Shown here one piece after another: positions 14,585-22,148 of a stretch of 22,148 nt of DNA. Positions within the stretch are counted from its first letter, which is position 1, and each line of letters begins with the position of its first letter. The position numbers were made by a program, and so were the translations under genes. Source of the DNA: an uncultured Eubacteriales bacterium (lineage in GTDB: Bacteria; Bacillota; Clostridia; TANB77; CAG-508). The notes beneath the pieces are model-generated. The model saw only the letters and a list, made by a program, of their open reading frames with translations. It was not told the DNA's origin and made no database searches. The DNA lies in assembly GCA_902492015.1 (NCBI GenBank), contig CABUJR010000021.1, forward strand, positions 1 through 22,148, written 5' to 3'.

Positions 14585-16774
14585 TTAAGCATCTTTATTA
14601 TCTATGTGTAACACTCTTTCTTTAATTTCTTGTGTTCTACCTTTATTCCAGAAATTGCTTCCTATATATCCACAAGTACGTCTTGCTACATTTAATGTAT
14701 TATGATCTCTATTACCACAGTTTGGGCAATACCATTCTAAATTATCATCTATTAATATTTCTCCATCATAACCACAAACTTGACAATAATCTGATTTTGT
14801 GTTTAATTCTGCATACATAATATTGTTATAAATAAATTCTATCATTTGAAGTACAACTTCTATATTATCTTGTAAATTTGGTGTTTCTACATAAGATATA
14901 GCTCCACCTGGACTTAATTTTTGGAATTCACTTTCAATTTTCAATTTTGTAAATGCATCTATTTCTTCAAATACAGGAACATGGTATGAATTTGTTATAT
15001 AATCTCTATCTGTTATTCCTTTTATAATTCCAAATCTATCTTTTAAGCATTTAGAAAATTTATATGTTGTTGATTCAATAGGTGTCCCATATACACTATA
15101 ATCAATATCCTCTTCAGCTTTCCATTCTGCACACTTATCATTTAATTTTTGCATAACTTGAATTGCAAATTCTTTTCCTTCGCCATTATCTGTGTGAGAG
15201 TGGTCTGTCATATATTTTACACATTCATATAAACCTGCATATCCTAAAGATATTGTTGAATATCCATGATGTAATAATTCATGAATTGATTCACCTTTTT
15301 CAAGTCTTGCTAATGCTCCATGTTGCCATAATACTGGAGCAACATCACTTACTGCATTGCTTAATCTTTTATGTCTTAATTGTAAAGCCTGATGACATAA
15401 CTCTAATCTTTCATCAAAAATCTTCCAGAATTTTTTCATATCTTTCTTTGATGATAAGGCTACATCAGGTAAATTTATTGTAACAACACCTTGATTAAAT
15501 CTTCCATAATATTTACCTTTTCCTTTTACATAGTTTTTAGCTTTAGCAATATTTCCTAAACTATTTGTTCTATCTGGTGTTAAGAATGAACGACATCCCA
15601 TACATGGATAGCATTCTCCATCTCCATATTCATTTTTCTTAAGTTCAAGCATAACTTTTTCTGAAATATAATCTGGCACCATTCTTTTGGCTGTACATTT
15701 TGCAGCAAGTTCTGTTAAATACCAATATTTACTATCTTTATGAATATTATCTTCTTCAAGAATATATAAAAGTTTTGGAAAAGCTGGTGTTATATATACA
15801 CCTTTTTCATTTTTAAATCCTAACATTCTTTGTTTTAAGAATTCTTCAATTATCATTGCAAGTTCTTCTTTATATTCTTCTGTTTCTCCTAAATACATAC
15901 AAACTGATAAAAATGGTGCTTGTCCATTTGTATTTGTCATTGAGTTTACTTGATAATTAAAAGTTTGAACTCCATCTGCAACTTCTTTTCTAGTATCTTC
16001 TTCAGCAAACTTTTTACAATCACTTTCTTTAAGTTTTCTTTCTTCATATTTTTTATAATATCTATTATAGCTATCTCTTACAAAAGGGGCCAAATGTGAT
16101 AGTGAAACTGTTGCGCCGCCATAACTTGAAGATGTAACAGCAAGTATTATTTGAGTAGCAATAGTTGCTGCTGTAATAAATCTATGTGGTTTTTCAATCA
16201 TTACTCCATTTATGATTGTACCATTTTGTAACATATCATCTAAGTTGATTAATTCGCAATTATGCAAAGCATTTTGTGCAAAATAATCTGCATCATGAAA
16301 ATGAATTATTCCTTCATCATGAGCTTTTACTATTTCTTCTGGAAGTAAAAATCTTCTTGTAATATCTGTGCTTGTTATTCCAGCTAAATAGTCTCTTTGT
16401 GTTGTTACTACTTCTGCATTTTTATTAGAATTTTCATTATTCCAATACTCATTTTTTCCTTCAATTAATTCTTTAATTGTTTGATCTGTGGTATTAGCTT
16501 TTCTTACTAGCTCTCTTGTATATCTATATGTGATATATTTTTTAGCTAATTGATATTTATCAAATTCCATTAATTTTTCTTCTATTATATCTTGAATATC
16601 TTCAACTAAAATTCTTCTTTTATTTAATTCTTCAATATATTTAATTATTTCTTCAATTTCTTCTTTTGAAGCTTTTTCTTTTCCTCTAACTTCATTATTA
16701 GCTTTGTTTATTGCTATTCTAATTTTGTCTGGCTCATAGTCCACAATATGTCCGTCTCTTTTTATAATTTTCAT
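14585..16774 (-). CDS. nrdD: Anaerobic (class III) ribonucleoside-triphosphate reductase
   Basis: A 729-residue enzyme that reduces ribonucleoside triphosphates to deoxy forms by glycyl-radical chemistry. The N-terminus is an ATP-cone regulatory domain (about 1-90, MKIIKRDGHIVDYEPDKI...). The C-terminus has the zinc site of two CxxC pairs (YCQVCGYDG ... WYCPNCGNRD) and the radical loop RRTCGYIGS, in which G702 is the expected radical glycine. Length agrees with NrdD (about 700-740). The ATG at 16774 has a GGGGG site upstream. The promoter spacer is filled by an 18-bp palindrome, so the operon is probably controlled at initiation. It is divergent from a Crp/Fnr gene. No aerobic reductase is present in the window. 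Confidence 0.97.
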   Translation of the reverse strand: MKIIKRDGHIVDYEPDKIRIAINKANNEVRGKEKASKEEIEEIIKYIEELNKRRILVEDIQDIIEEKLMEFDKYQLAKKYITYRYTRELVRKANTTDQTIKELIEGKNEYWNNENSNKNAEVVTTQRDYLAGITSTDITRRFLLPEEIVKAHDEGIIHFHDADYFAQNALHNCELINLDDMLQNGTIINGVMIEKPHRFITAATIATQIILAVTSSSYGGATVSLSHLAPFVRDSYNRYYKKYEERKLKESDCKKFAEEDTRKEVADGVQTFNYQVNSMTNTNGQAPFLSVCMYLGETEEYKEELAMIIEEFLKQRMLGFKNEKGVYITPAFPKLLYILEEDNIHKDSKYWYLTELAAKCTAKRMVPDYISEKVMLELKKNEYGDGECYPCMGCRSFLTPDRTNSLGNIAKAKNYVKGKGKYYGRFNQGVVTINLPDVALSSKKDMKKFWKIFDERLELCHQALQLRHKRLSNAVSDVAPVLWQHGALARLEKGESIHELLHHGYSTISLGYAGLYECVKYMTDHSHTDNGEGKEFAIQVMQKLNDKCAEWKAEEDIDYSVYGTPIESTTYKFSKCLKDRFGIIKGITDRDYITNSYHVPVFEEIDAFTKLKIESEFQKLSPGGAISYVETPNLQDNIEVVLQMIEFIYNNIMYAELNTKSDYCQVCGYDGEILIDDNLEWYCPNCGNRDHNTLNVARRTCGYIGSNFWNKGRTQEIKERVLHIDNKDA

Positions 16775-16824
16775 TTGATTTATCCCCCTTAATTATTTGA
16801 ATAGATTTTATTCATAAATATGAT

Positions 16825-16853
16825 TTTATACAAGTTGCACTTGCAACTTTTAA
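16825..16853 (-). promoter_or_regulatory. nrdD promoter with palindromic operator in the spacer
   Basis: Minus-strand -10 TATAAA (16830-16825) with a 17-bp spacer and weak -35 TTAAAA (16853-16848). AAGTTGCACTTGCAACTT (16832-16849) is a perfect palindrome with 8-bp arms and a 2-bp centre, lying between and partly over the -35. Read as AGTTG-N6-CAACT it has Crp/Fnr half-site spacing. Its position suits a repressor. It does not resemble the paired NrdR boxes. Confidence 0.6.
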
Positions 16854-16946
16854 TGTTTTTTGATAAAATATTTTCAGGTAACATAAAGACATGCTAAAAT
16901 ACCTTATTTATCTGTATTTCAAGGTTTTAAAAAATACTAAATGGTA

Positions 16947-16975
16947 TTGTAATCAAAACTTAACTTTTATGTAAA
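16947..16975 (+). promoter_or_regulatory. Possible promoter of the Crp/Fnr gene
   Basis: TTGTAA (16947-16952), 17-bp spacer, TGTAAA (16970-16975). The -10 is weak, and other A+T-rich hexamers nearby would serve as well. Confidence 0.35.
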
Positions 16976-17015
16976 AGTCTTGAAATATAAGAAACAATTT
17001 TTAGGAGATTTTATT

Positions 17016-17648
17016 ATGAAAAAACCTTTTGATAATTTATCTACAGCACAAATAAATAAACTCTATGTTCTTCTTGGGGTTCATATATATCATTACAATA
17101 AAAATCAAGAAATTTTACCAACTATAAAAAGTGATAATATAATTGGAATTATATTAGAAGGTTCTGCTCAAATAAAAAACATTGAATTTAATGGTAATGA
17201 AATAATATTAGAAACCCTTTTAAAAGATGATATTTTTGGTACAAACATTTCTGCAACAGATACAGAGAGTTATCAAATAATAGCAAATGAAAATACTCGT
17301 GTTTTAGTTATTGATTATAATAAATTAATAAATCCAAAAAATCAAAAACATGTTTATTACAATACTTTTCTTAATAATTTATTTGATATTATAAACACCA
17401 AATTTAGAGAAAAAAATGAAAGAATTAAAATATTAGAAAAAAAGCAAATAAGAGAAAAATTACTAGAATATTTTGAAATTGAATATAATAAAACTCGTTT
17501 ACGCAATATTTATTTACCATTTACTTTAAAAGACTTATCAGATTATCTTGCAATAAATCGCTCTGCAATGTTTAGAGAATTAAAGAATCTAAAAGAAGAA
17601 AAATTTATTGAAGTAAAAGGTAAAAAAATTACTTTGTTATATAAATAA
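17016..17648 (+). CDS. Crp/Fnr-family transcriptional regulator
   Basis: A 210-residue regulator with an N-terminal cyclic-nucleotide-type beta-barrel (about 1-115, including IIGIILEGSAQIKNIEFNGNEIILETLLKDDIFG), a dimer helix (about 118-145) and a C-terminal Crp-type helix-turn-helix (FTLKDLSDYLAINRSAMFRELKNLKEEKFIEV). No cysteine cluster of the FNR type is present, so it is not an Fe-S oxygen sensor of that kind. Clostridial relatives control various anaerobic and stress genes. The ATG at 17016 has AGGAG 8 nt upstream; the longer frame starts with TTG at 16980 and lacks a site. It is the only confident plus-strand gene and is divergent from nrdD, so a role in nrdD control or self-control through the palindrome at 16832-16849 is plausible but unproven. 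Confidence 0.9.
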   Translation: MKKPFDNLSTAQINKLYVLLGVHIYHYNKNQEILPTIKSDNIIGIILEGSAQIKNIEFNGNEIILETLLKDDIFGTNISATDTESYQIIANENTRVLVIDYNKLINPKNQKHVYYNTFLNNLFDIINTKFREKNERIKILEKKQIREKLLEYFEIEYNKTRLRNIYLPFTLKDLSDYLAINRSAMFRELKNLKEEKFIEVKGKKITLLYK

Positions 17649-17723
17649 AATTTGTATACAATATTAAGCAAAAGCTTATATAATAGAAAACTTGAGAAAA
17701 CTTTTCTATTATATACAAAAAGA
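17645..17723. repeat. Dispersed stem-loop repeat, copy 2
   Basis: Begins ATAAAATTTGTATACAATATT, differing from copy 1 (13942-14017) by a single base over this stretch. It includes the Crp/Fnr stop codon and contains a perfect 14-bp stem, TATATAATAGAAAA (17677-17690) with TTTTCTATTATATA (17702-17715). Like copy 1 it abuts a terminator, in the same orientation. Overall similarity to copy 1 is roughly 80% by eye. Confidence 0.65.
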
Positions 17724-17754
17724 TTACTCCAATTCATTGAAGCAATCTTTTTTT
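17717..17754. terminator. Terminator between convergent Crp/Fnr and VanZ-like genes
   Basis: Stem of AAAGATT (17719-17725) with AATCTTT (17744-17750), continued by CT/AG and CAAT/ATTG pairs with two mismatches. It is followed by a T7 run on the plus strand (17748-17754) and by T-rich sequence on the minus strand. It fits a shared terminator for both genes. Confidence 0.75.
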
Positions 17755-17761
17755 ACTTTAA

Positions 17762-18280
17762 TTAAATATTTGCAATTATTAATATACTAGCCAAAGAAAT
17801 TAATAATATTGTACAAATAGTTGCTAAAACTTTTAATACTTTATCTACTTTTTCTTCATTCTTAAATATTCTATAAAAAACATTTATTACACAAATTCCA
17901 ATAGCTCCACCTAATGTATTCATAATTAAATCTGTTATATCAGTTGCACCAATATGAAATATATATTGCAATATTTCATAAACTAAACTTAATCCAAAAA
18001 TAGGTAATACTTTAGTCATAAATTTCTTATTTTTTTCAAGAATTCCAAGATATGCACCTACTGGAATAAATACAATCATATTATTTATTATTTCAGTTAA
18101 ATCAATCTTTCCATTTACAATAGTAGAATCTCCAAAAGGTATTAAATTAATTGAACGTATATATGGTAAGAATTTGAAATCAAATTGCATTTTAAATAAA
18201 ATAATCCAAGTTAAAAATGCAACATAAATAACTAATAGAACTATAATTAAAATATCTTTATTCTTCTTATTCTCTGTCAT
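17762..18280 (-). CDS. VanZ-family membrane protein
   Basis: A 172-residue protein with four to five membrane helices. The VanZ-like signatures are visible: NLIPFGDS after the first helix, NNMIVFIPVGAYLG, the SLVYEILQYIF segment with the conserved E and Q, and the DITDLIMNTLGGAIG motif. VanZ-like proteins are small membrane proteins, some of which give low-level teicoplanin resistance or act on the envelope; most, like this one, have no known role. There is no van gene cluster nearby, so a glycopeptide-resistance role should not be assumed. The ATG at 18280 follows AAGGAG, and an extended -10 (TGTTATAAT, 18317-18309) lies about 30 bp upstream. Confidence 0.88.
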   Translation of the reverse strand: MTENKKNKDILIIVLLVIYVAFLTWIILFKMQFDFKFLPYIRSINLIPFGDSTIVNGKIDLTEIINNMIVFIPVGAYLGILEKNKKFMTKVLPIFGLSLVYEILQYIFHIGATDITDLIMNTLGGAIGICVINVFYRIFKNEEKVDKVLKVLATICTILLISLASILIIANI

Positions 18281-18308
18281 AATTTTCTCCTTAATTTTTC
18301 TTATAAAA

Positions 18309-18317
18309 ATTATAACA
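18309..18317 (-). promoter_or_regulatory. Extended -10 promoter of the VanZ-like gene
   Basis: TG-T-TATAAT on the minus strand without a good -35, the same form as the ZIP gene promoter at 13801-13809. It lies in the 82-bp gap after the glycosylase gene. Confidence 0.45.
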
Positions 18318-18362
18318 TTATTTTCTTTTATATTTTCTTAAATATTTCTTAAAATTAGAACT

Positions 18363-18917
18363 TTAACAATCCTTATATAAAAAACAACCTTTTTCGTGTG
18401 AATAAATTATTCCAACTGCTTGCAAATATGAATAAATAATAGTTGTACCTACAAAAGTCATACCTCTTTTTTTCAAGTCTTTAGAAATGATATCAGAAAG
18501 TTCTGACCTACTTTTACCAACTTCATATACTATACTATTATTTGTAAAACTCCAAATATAATTAGAAAAACTACCAAATTCTTTTTGAATTTCTTTAAAA
18601 ATTTTACTGTTTTTTATAACAGCTTTTATTTTTAATTTATTTCGTATTATGCCTTCATCTTGTAATAATTCCTCTATTTTATTTTCATCGTACTCACAAA
18701 TTTTATTTAACTCAAAATTATCAAAAGCTTTTCTAAAATTCTCTCTTTTATTTAATACACATTCCCAAGATAGCCCTGCTTGAAAAGATTCTAAAATTAA
18801 CATTTCTAGAAGTTTATTATCCTCATAAACAGGAATTCCCCATTCATCATCATGATATTTAATATATTTTTCATTTTTAGGGTTTGCCCAAAAACATCTT
18901 TTTATTTCTTTTTCCAT
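18363..18917 (-). CDS. tag: DNA-3-methyladenine glycosylase I
   Basis: A 184-residue base-excision repair enzyme that removes 3-methyladenine from alkylated DNA. It matches Tag throughout: N-terminal RCFWANPKNEKYIKYHDDEWGIPVYED, then LESFQAGLSWECVLNKRENF with E43 at the position of the Escherichia coli base-recognition glutamate. The zinc ligands are C8, H22, H174 and C178 (SHEKGCFLY). Length fits (about 185-195). The ATG at 18917 is chosen, because the longer frame begins with TTG at 18938 and the GGTGA before 18917 can serve as ribosome binding site. It follows the zinc-ribbon gene by 22 bp, so the two are probably co-transcribed. Confidence 0.94.
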   Translation of the reverse strand: MEKEIKRCFWANPKNEKYIKYHDDEWGIPVYEDNKLLEMLILESFQAGLSWECVLNKRENFRKAFDNFELNKICEYDENKIEELLQDEGIIRNKLKIKAVIKNSKIFKEIQKEFGSFSNYIWSFTNNSIVYEVGKSRSELSDIISKDLKKRGMTFVGTTIIYSYLQAVGIIYSHEKGCFLYKDC

Positions 18918-18939
18918 TTTATCACCAACTAAATACAAT

Positions 18940-19146
18940 TTATTGATTTAAAAAGAAATCTAGTATATTCATTCCTGCAGAAGTTTGTGTTTTATAGATC
19001 TCTGTATACCCACATTTAGTACATGTTACAGTAATAAATTTTTTATTTTGGACATCAAATATCTTTGAAAAATTTCCTCCTGTTGCTTGAAATTGATCTT
19101 TTTCGAATTCATCATTTTGACATTTTGGACATATCCACTTTTCCAT
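18940..19146 (-). CDS. Small zinc-ribbon protein
   Basis: A 68-residue protein with two CxxC knuckles: C6-C9 (WICPKCQND) and C42-C45 (VTCTKCGYTEIY). The knuckles are separated by a short insert and followed by a conserved-looking tail (AGMNILDFFLN). This matches the small 'nucleic-acid-binding Zn-ribbon' family (DUF2082 type) common in Bacillota, of unknown function. The ATG at 19146 has AGGAGG just upstream. It probably shares a transcript with tag. Confidence 0.85.
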   Translation of the reverse strand: MEKWICPKCQNDEFEKDQFQATGGNFSKIFDVQNKKFITVTCTKCGYTEIYKTQTSAGMNILDFFLNQ

Positions 19147-19185
19147 ATCTTTTCCTCCTTTTGATTTTATATTATATATATGTTA

Positions 19186-19833
19186 TTAATACACAACTTT
19201 AACTCCTAATAAATATAATAAATCATTAACTTGAAATTGATTTATTTTTGCACCTTTTATATCATCAATATTTACTGCTATTCCTTCGATTATTGAGTTT
19301 GAAAAATCAATATCTTTTAATTTTGTTTTAAAAAATTGTGCTTGAGTAAAATCTACATTTTCTAAAAACCAATTTTTTAATCTATTTTCTTGAAAAAAAC
19401 TATTTCTTAAGCTTGTATTTTTAAAAAGCACATTCTCTAAACTAGCAAGTGAAAAATTTGCATAATTTCCATTTGTTTCAATAAATTTTACATTATACAG
19501 TTTTGCATCTGTAAAATTAGTTCCTGCTATTTTACAATTAGTAAATTTACATCTTATAAAATTACATTTTTCAAAAGACGTATTAGAAAAATTGCAATTT
19601 ATGAATTCCACATCTGTAAAAAATGTTTTTTCAAAACTTCCATCTGTTATTTCTACATCTTCAAAAATGCACGCTTCAAAATTAAAATCTAACATAGTTA
19701 AATTTTGCTTTTTTATTTTATTAATATTTTTTTCTTCAATAATGCTATCTTCTTTTATTGCTTCATTAAAATTTTGTAATTCGTATAAATTTTCTTTCTT
19801 AAATTTAGGTTCTTTAATTAATTCTATTTTCAT
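19186..19833 (-). CDS. Pentapeptide-repeat protein
   Basis: A 215-residue protein whose middle (about residues 45-190) is built of pentapeptide repeats with a phenylalanine or leucine every fifth position (for example FEACIFEDVEITDGSFEKTFFTDVEFINCNFSNTSFEKCNF), which fold into a right-handed beta-helix. The C-terminal QFQVNDLLYLLGVKVV resembles the dimer-forming tail of many such proteins. Some relatives (Qnr, McbG, MfpA) protect DNA gyrase from quinolones or microcins, but most family members are uncharacterised and I see no feature that proves gyrase binding. The ATG at 19833 has a GGAGA site; the longer frame begins with TTG at 19848. It starts 16 nt after the next gene's stop, so it is in an operon with the two genes upstream. 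Confidence 0.88.
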   Translation of the reverse strand: MKIELIKEPKFKKENLYELQNFNEAIKEDSIIEEKNINKIKKQNLTMLDFNFEACIFEDVEITDGSFEKTFFTDVEFINCNFSNTSFEKCNFIRCKFTNCKIAGTNFTDAKLYNVKFIETNGNYANFSLASLENVLFKNTSLRNSFFQENRLKNWFLENVDFTQAQFFKTKLKDIDFSNSIIEGIAVNIDDIKGAKINQFQVNDLLYLLGVKVVY

Positions 19834-19848
19834 TAAATATCTCCACAA

Positions 19849-20289
19849 CTATTTTTTCAAAATATGTTTAAAAATTAAAAATATTCTTGTATACCATTTT
19901 TCTTTTTTTATTAGTTTTGTTTCACTATCAATTTGATTATCAATAACTTTTTTAGAATCACCAAAAATATTGCTCGAACTATATTTTTTTCTTTTCTCTA
20001 CTTCTAATTTTTCTCTATAAGATTTTTGTATAGAAATTATTTGCTCTTTTTGAGTTTCATTTACTAAATAATCTCTTAATAAAATTGCTATAATTCCTTT
20101 AGCAAGTTTTGATACATTTTGCTCATCCAAAGTTTTACTTGGATTATATTCAAACAAATATGATTTACTTGCTTTAGTTTCAAATAATTTAATATCGTTT
20201 TCAGGTATTTTATCATAATATTCTTTAGGAATATATTTTATTATTTCTAATACCTCTTTATATGCAATTTCATATTCTGCATTATTCAT
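19849..20289 (-). CDS. Conserved hypothetical protein of Clostridia type
   Basis: A 146-residue, soluble, highly charged protein starting MNNAEYEIAYKEVLEIIKYIPKEYYDKIP. It has a helical first half, an NPSKTLDEQNVSKLAKGIIAILLRDYL segment, and a lysine-rich C-terminal half ending in a hydrophobic stretch (WYTRIFLIFKHILKK). I recall similar hypothetical proteins in Clostridia, but none with a known function. The ATG at 20289 has AGGAG 7 nt upstream; a TTG at 20295 is less likely. It lies 22 nt after the large unknown gene and 15 nt before the pentapeptide-repeat gene, pointing to a shared transcript. Confidence 0.72.
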   Translation of the reverse strand: MNNAEYEIAYKEVLEIIKYIPKEYYDKIPENDIKLFETKASKSYLFEYNPSKTLDEQNVSKLAKGIIAILLRDYLVNETQKEQIISIQKSYREKLEVEKRKKYSSSNIFGDSKKVIDNQIDSETKLIKKEKWYTRIFLIFKHILKK

Positions 20290-20311
20290 ATACAATCTCC
20301 TAATTTATTAA

Positions 20312-21916
20312 TTAAATTTTAGAAATATCTTTTTTCTCTTCAATTTCCATTTTTTGAGCTGATTGTGTTCCCTTTATTTTGTCTAATAATTCTACATCTT
20401 TCATCTCTTCTAATACTTCAGAAAAAAGCTCATTAATTGGTTTGGTTTCTTTTCTATTTTCTTTACTTCTTATTCTTTCTGTAATCATTTTTGCAACTTT
20501 AGAATAGTATTCTTCATTTCCTATATGAGAATTATATATTGCATCATCCATAACAAAACCTTCTCTTCTGTCTTGTCCTGCCATCTTTTCTACCCAATTT
20601 TGAGTTGCAGAAAATTCTTTTTCCAAAACTTTTAAAGCTGCTTTCTCATCTTTTTGTAATACATTTCCTATTGCCTTAAAATCCAAGTTTTCAGTAAAAC
20701 TTTCTACATAAGAATCCAAAACACTATCAATTTCTTTATCATCTTTACCTACAAGTCTCATTGCATCTTGAACAACTTTTATACAAGACGCAATATGCAT
20801 AACCTGACCTGTATATCTGCGTTTGTTTTCATTTATTAAAGCATCTATTTTGTGTGGTTCATCTTTATAATCTCTTTTTAGTAATTCTTGTTCTTCTAAT
20901 ATATCAAAATAAGCATCATCACAAAATTCTCCAGTTAAAGAAAAATCTTGTCTATGAATTAAGTTTTCACATTCCCAACCATTATTTAATAATATTGCAA
21001 TATTTTTCCCAAAAGATTTTGCTAAGTCTTTAGCAAAATCTTCATTATTTTTTTCTGTAAAATCAAAAATTGCTAATAAACTTTCTATATCATTATTTTT
21101 GACATATATTTCAATATCTGAAATTCTAAAAGGACTATCTAATAATCTTTCAGCTTGACCATACCTTTGACCTCTTGAATAAGATTTATCCACTGCATCA
21201 ACAAAAATTTCCATTGAATAACCTAAAGTTGCTACTGCTTCTTTTATTTGATCAGAATTTAAAAAGCCAACTCTTTCCAAAAATTCTTTCATACTTTCTG
21301 GTCTTTGAGTATTTTCTAATTCTTGAACATAATTTTCTCCAAAAATATTTTTTAATCTTGCTTTACGTTTATCATCTTCTTCTGCATAGCTAGAAGAAAA
21401 TTCTTCTAAACTACCTTTGACCTTAATTGGAAGCCCATATTTTAAACTATATTCTTGTGGTAACTCTCTAATATAAATAATTTGTGGTACTTTTATACCC
21501 ATATCAGATAGTTTTTTATTAATATCCCCCTCAATCTCAATATCTTCTAATGGTGCTGTGCCATTAATTCTAATTTCTGGTTTTTTATTATTAAAAACCA
21601 CAGCACTAATTTTATAAGAACCTGGATTATCTATATTTGTATACTCAATAGTTCTTGCATTAGTTAATTCTACAGGACCTAATTCGTTCATTTGAAGATG
21701 AGAATCAACTCCTTTAAAATTATGTACTTTTCCTTGCTCATCAACAGTAAAAATTGCTCTACCCATAGAAGTTGTTGCATAAGCTCTTTCCTTTTCTGGA
21801 ATTTCAGACAATTCTTCTTTAGATACTCTTTCAAATCTTACTATATCATTTTCTTTTATTAATTTCCCAGCAATTATTGCATTACAATTTACTAAATCAA
21901 TAAGTGTATTTTTCAT
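20312..21916 (-). CDS. Large soluble protein of unknown function
   Basis: About 534 residues, no signal peptide and no membrane helix. The first 190 residues appear to be beta-rich (YATTSMGRAIFTVDEQGKVHNF ... YKISAVVFNNKKPEIRINGTAPLEDIEIEG). The rest is mostly helical and very charged, with a lysine/glutamate-rich tail. I recognise no catalytic motif. It heads a probable three-gene operon with a 146-residue unknown and the pentapeptide-repeat protein. The ATG at 21916 has AGGAGA close by (short spacing, about 4 nt). The in-frame ATG at 21934 would add six residues but has no clear ribosome binding site, so the start is uncertain. A promoter is seen at 22028-22055. Confidence 0.7.
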   Translation of the reverse strand: MKNTLIDLVNCNAIIAGKLIKENDIVRFERVSKEELSEIPEKERAYATTSMGRAIFTVDEQGKVHNFKGVDSHLQMNELGPVELTNARTIEYTNIDNPGSYKISAVVFNNKKPEIRINGTAPLEDIEIEGDINKKLSDMGIKVPQIIYIRELPQEYSLKYGLPIKVKGSLEEFSSSYAEEDDKRKARLKNIFGENYVQELENTQRPESMKEFLERVGFLNSDQIKEAVATLGYSMEIFVDAVDKSYSRGQRYGQAERLLDSPFRISDIEIYVKNNDIESLLAIFDFTEKNNEDFAKDLAKSFGKNIAILLNNGWECENLIHRQDFSLTGEFCDDAYFDILEEQELLKRDYKDEPHKIDALINENKRRYTGQVMHIASCIKVVQDAMRLVGKDDKEIDSVLDSYVESFTENLDFKAIGNVLQKDEKAALKVLEKEFSATQNWVEKMAGQDRREGFVMDDAIYNSHIGNEEYYSKVAKMITERIRSKENRKETKPINELFSEVLEEMKDVELLDKIKGTQSAQKMEIEEKKDISKI

Positions 21917-22027
21917 ATCTCTCCTACTTATCATCTATTTTATTTCTCTTACCATTACATTATATATGCCAATACTTTGTTTTATCTTTTTAATGGCAAA
22001 TTTAACTAATATTTTTTTCACTAATAT

Positions 22028-22055
22028 TTTATATCATAACATATTATTTTTTCAA
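22028..22055 (-). promoter_or_regulatory. Promoter of the unknown-protein/pentapeptide operon
   Basis: Minus-strand TTGAAA (22055-22050), 16-bp spacer, TATAAA (22033-22028). The transcript would start about 105 nt before the gene. Two copies of ACTAATATTTT (plus strand, near 22006 and 22019) sit at and after the -10. The remainder up to the window end shows no gene. Confidence 0.55.
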
Positions 22056-22148
22056 GTTATTTACAATTTTCTCTAGCCACTTGACTGCACCTATATAAAT
22101 AGTAAAATTAAATTACCGGTTTTGGATAAATAAAAAGACACATAAATA

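Noticed and set aside
16775..17015. NrdR box upstream of nrdD
   Set aside because: The NrdR consensus (ACAnTATATnTGT-like, usually two boxes) is not seen. The single palindrome has different half-sites.
17543..17737. Minus-strand ORF over the end of the Crp/Fnr gene
   Set aside because: It is antisense to the helix-turn-helix coding part and runs through the stem-loop repeat and the terminator.
17762..18280. Glycopeptide resistance (vanZ) locus
   Set aside because: There is only a VanZ-like membrane protein, with no vanHAX or VanRS genes nearby. The family is broad and mostly unrelated to resistance.
20312..21934. Selenoprotein O or Fic/kinase-like enzyme for the large unknown protein
   Set aside because: Some local patterns look kinase-like, but none of the expected catalytic motifs can be found, so no function is assigned.
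1..22148. CRISPR array, tRNA or rRNA genes, prophage or conjugative element
   Set aside because: No regularly spaced repeats, no clover-leaf or rRNA-like sequence, and no integrase, transposase or phage gene were seen on either strand.

Overview
The window is very A+T-rich (roughly three quarters A+T by eye). It has strong GGAGG-type ribosome binding sites and short intergenic gaps, and nearly every gene lies on the minus strand. The gene content points to an obligately anaerobic, low-GC member of the Bacillota, most likely a Clostridia lineage. The evidence is oxygen-sensitive class III ribonucleotide reductase (nrdD/nrdG) as the only reductase seen, a GGGtGRT protein paired with a NifU-like scaffold, an ECF sigma/DUF4179-type operon, a VanZ-like protein and a clostridial Crp/Fnr regulator. 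No rRNA, tRNA, CRISPR array, transposase or phage gene was found.

Layout, in plus coordinates: 1-1764 holds a GGGtGRT protein (cut by the window edge) and a NifU-like Fe-S scaffold behind their own promoter. 1889-3106 is a cysteine synthase gene with a regulatory leader. 3161-5728 is an ECF sigma factor operon: sigma, a membrane anti-sigma-like protein and a secreted/membrane protein. 5813-9176 holds an HD-domain hydrolase, a YccF membrane protein and a glycosyltransferase fused to an alpha/beta-hydrolase-like domain. 9239-12914 is a two-component/ABC transporter operon, with an alkylguanine-transferase-like gene at its head. 12951-13727 is a ZIP metal transporter, followed by about 350 bp rich in inverted repeats. 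14084-16774 is nrdD-nrdG, divergent from a Crp/Fnr regulator (17016-17648), the only convincing plus-strand gene. 17762-21916 holds a VanZ-like protein, DNA-3-methyladenine glycosylase I, a zinc-ribbon protein, a pentapeptide-repeat protein and two proteins I cannot assign.

The most notable finding is the leader of the cysteine synthase gene. A 12-codon ORF, MNLVIVTNCCCM, has a good ribosome binding site and three consecutive UGU cysteine codons. Those codons lie in one arm of a long stem. The other arm can instead pair with the 5' arm of an intrinsic terminator placed directly before the gene's ribosome binding site. This has all the parts of a trp-like ribosome-mediated attenuator that reads charged tRNA-Cys. 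The fit with a cysteine-forming enzyme is direct, and no T-box or S-box sequence is visible there.

Other points of note: three GTTAAG repeats spaced exactly 11 bp apart before the ABC transporter genes, which look like a binding site for the adjacent OmpR-type regulator. An 18-bp palindrome fills the promoter spacer of nrdD. A hairpin before the glycosyltransferase acts as a terminator and also buries that gene's ribosome binding site. A repeated ~75-bp stem-loop element lies beside two different terminators.
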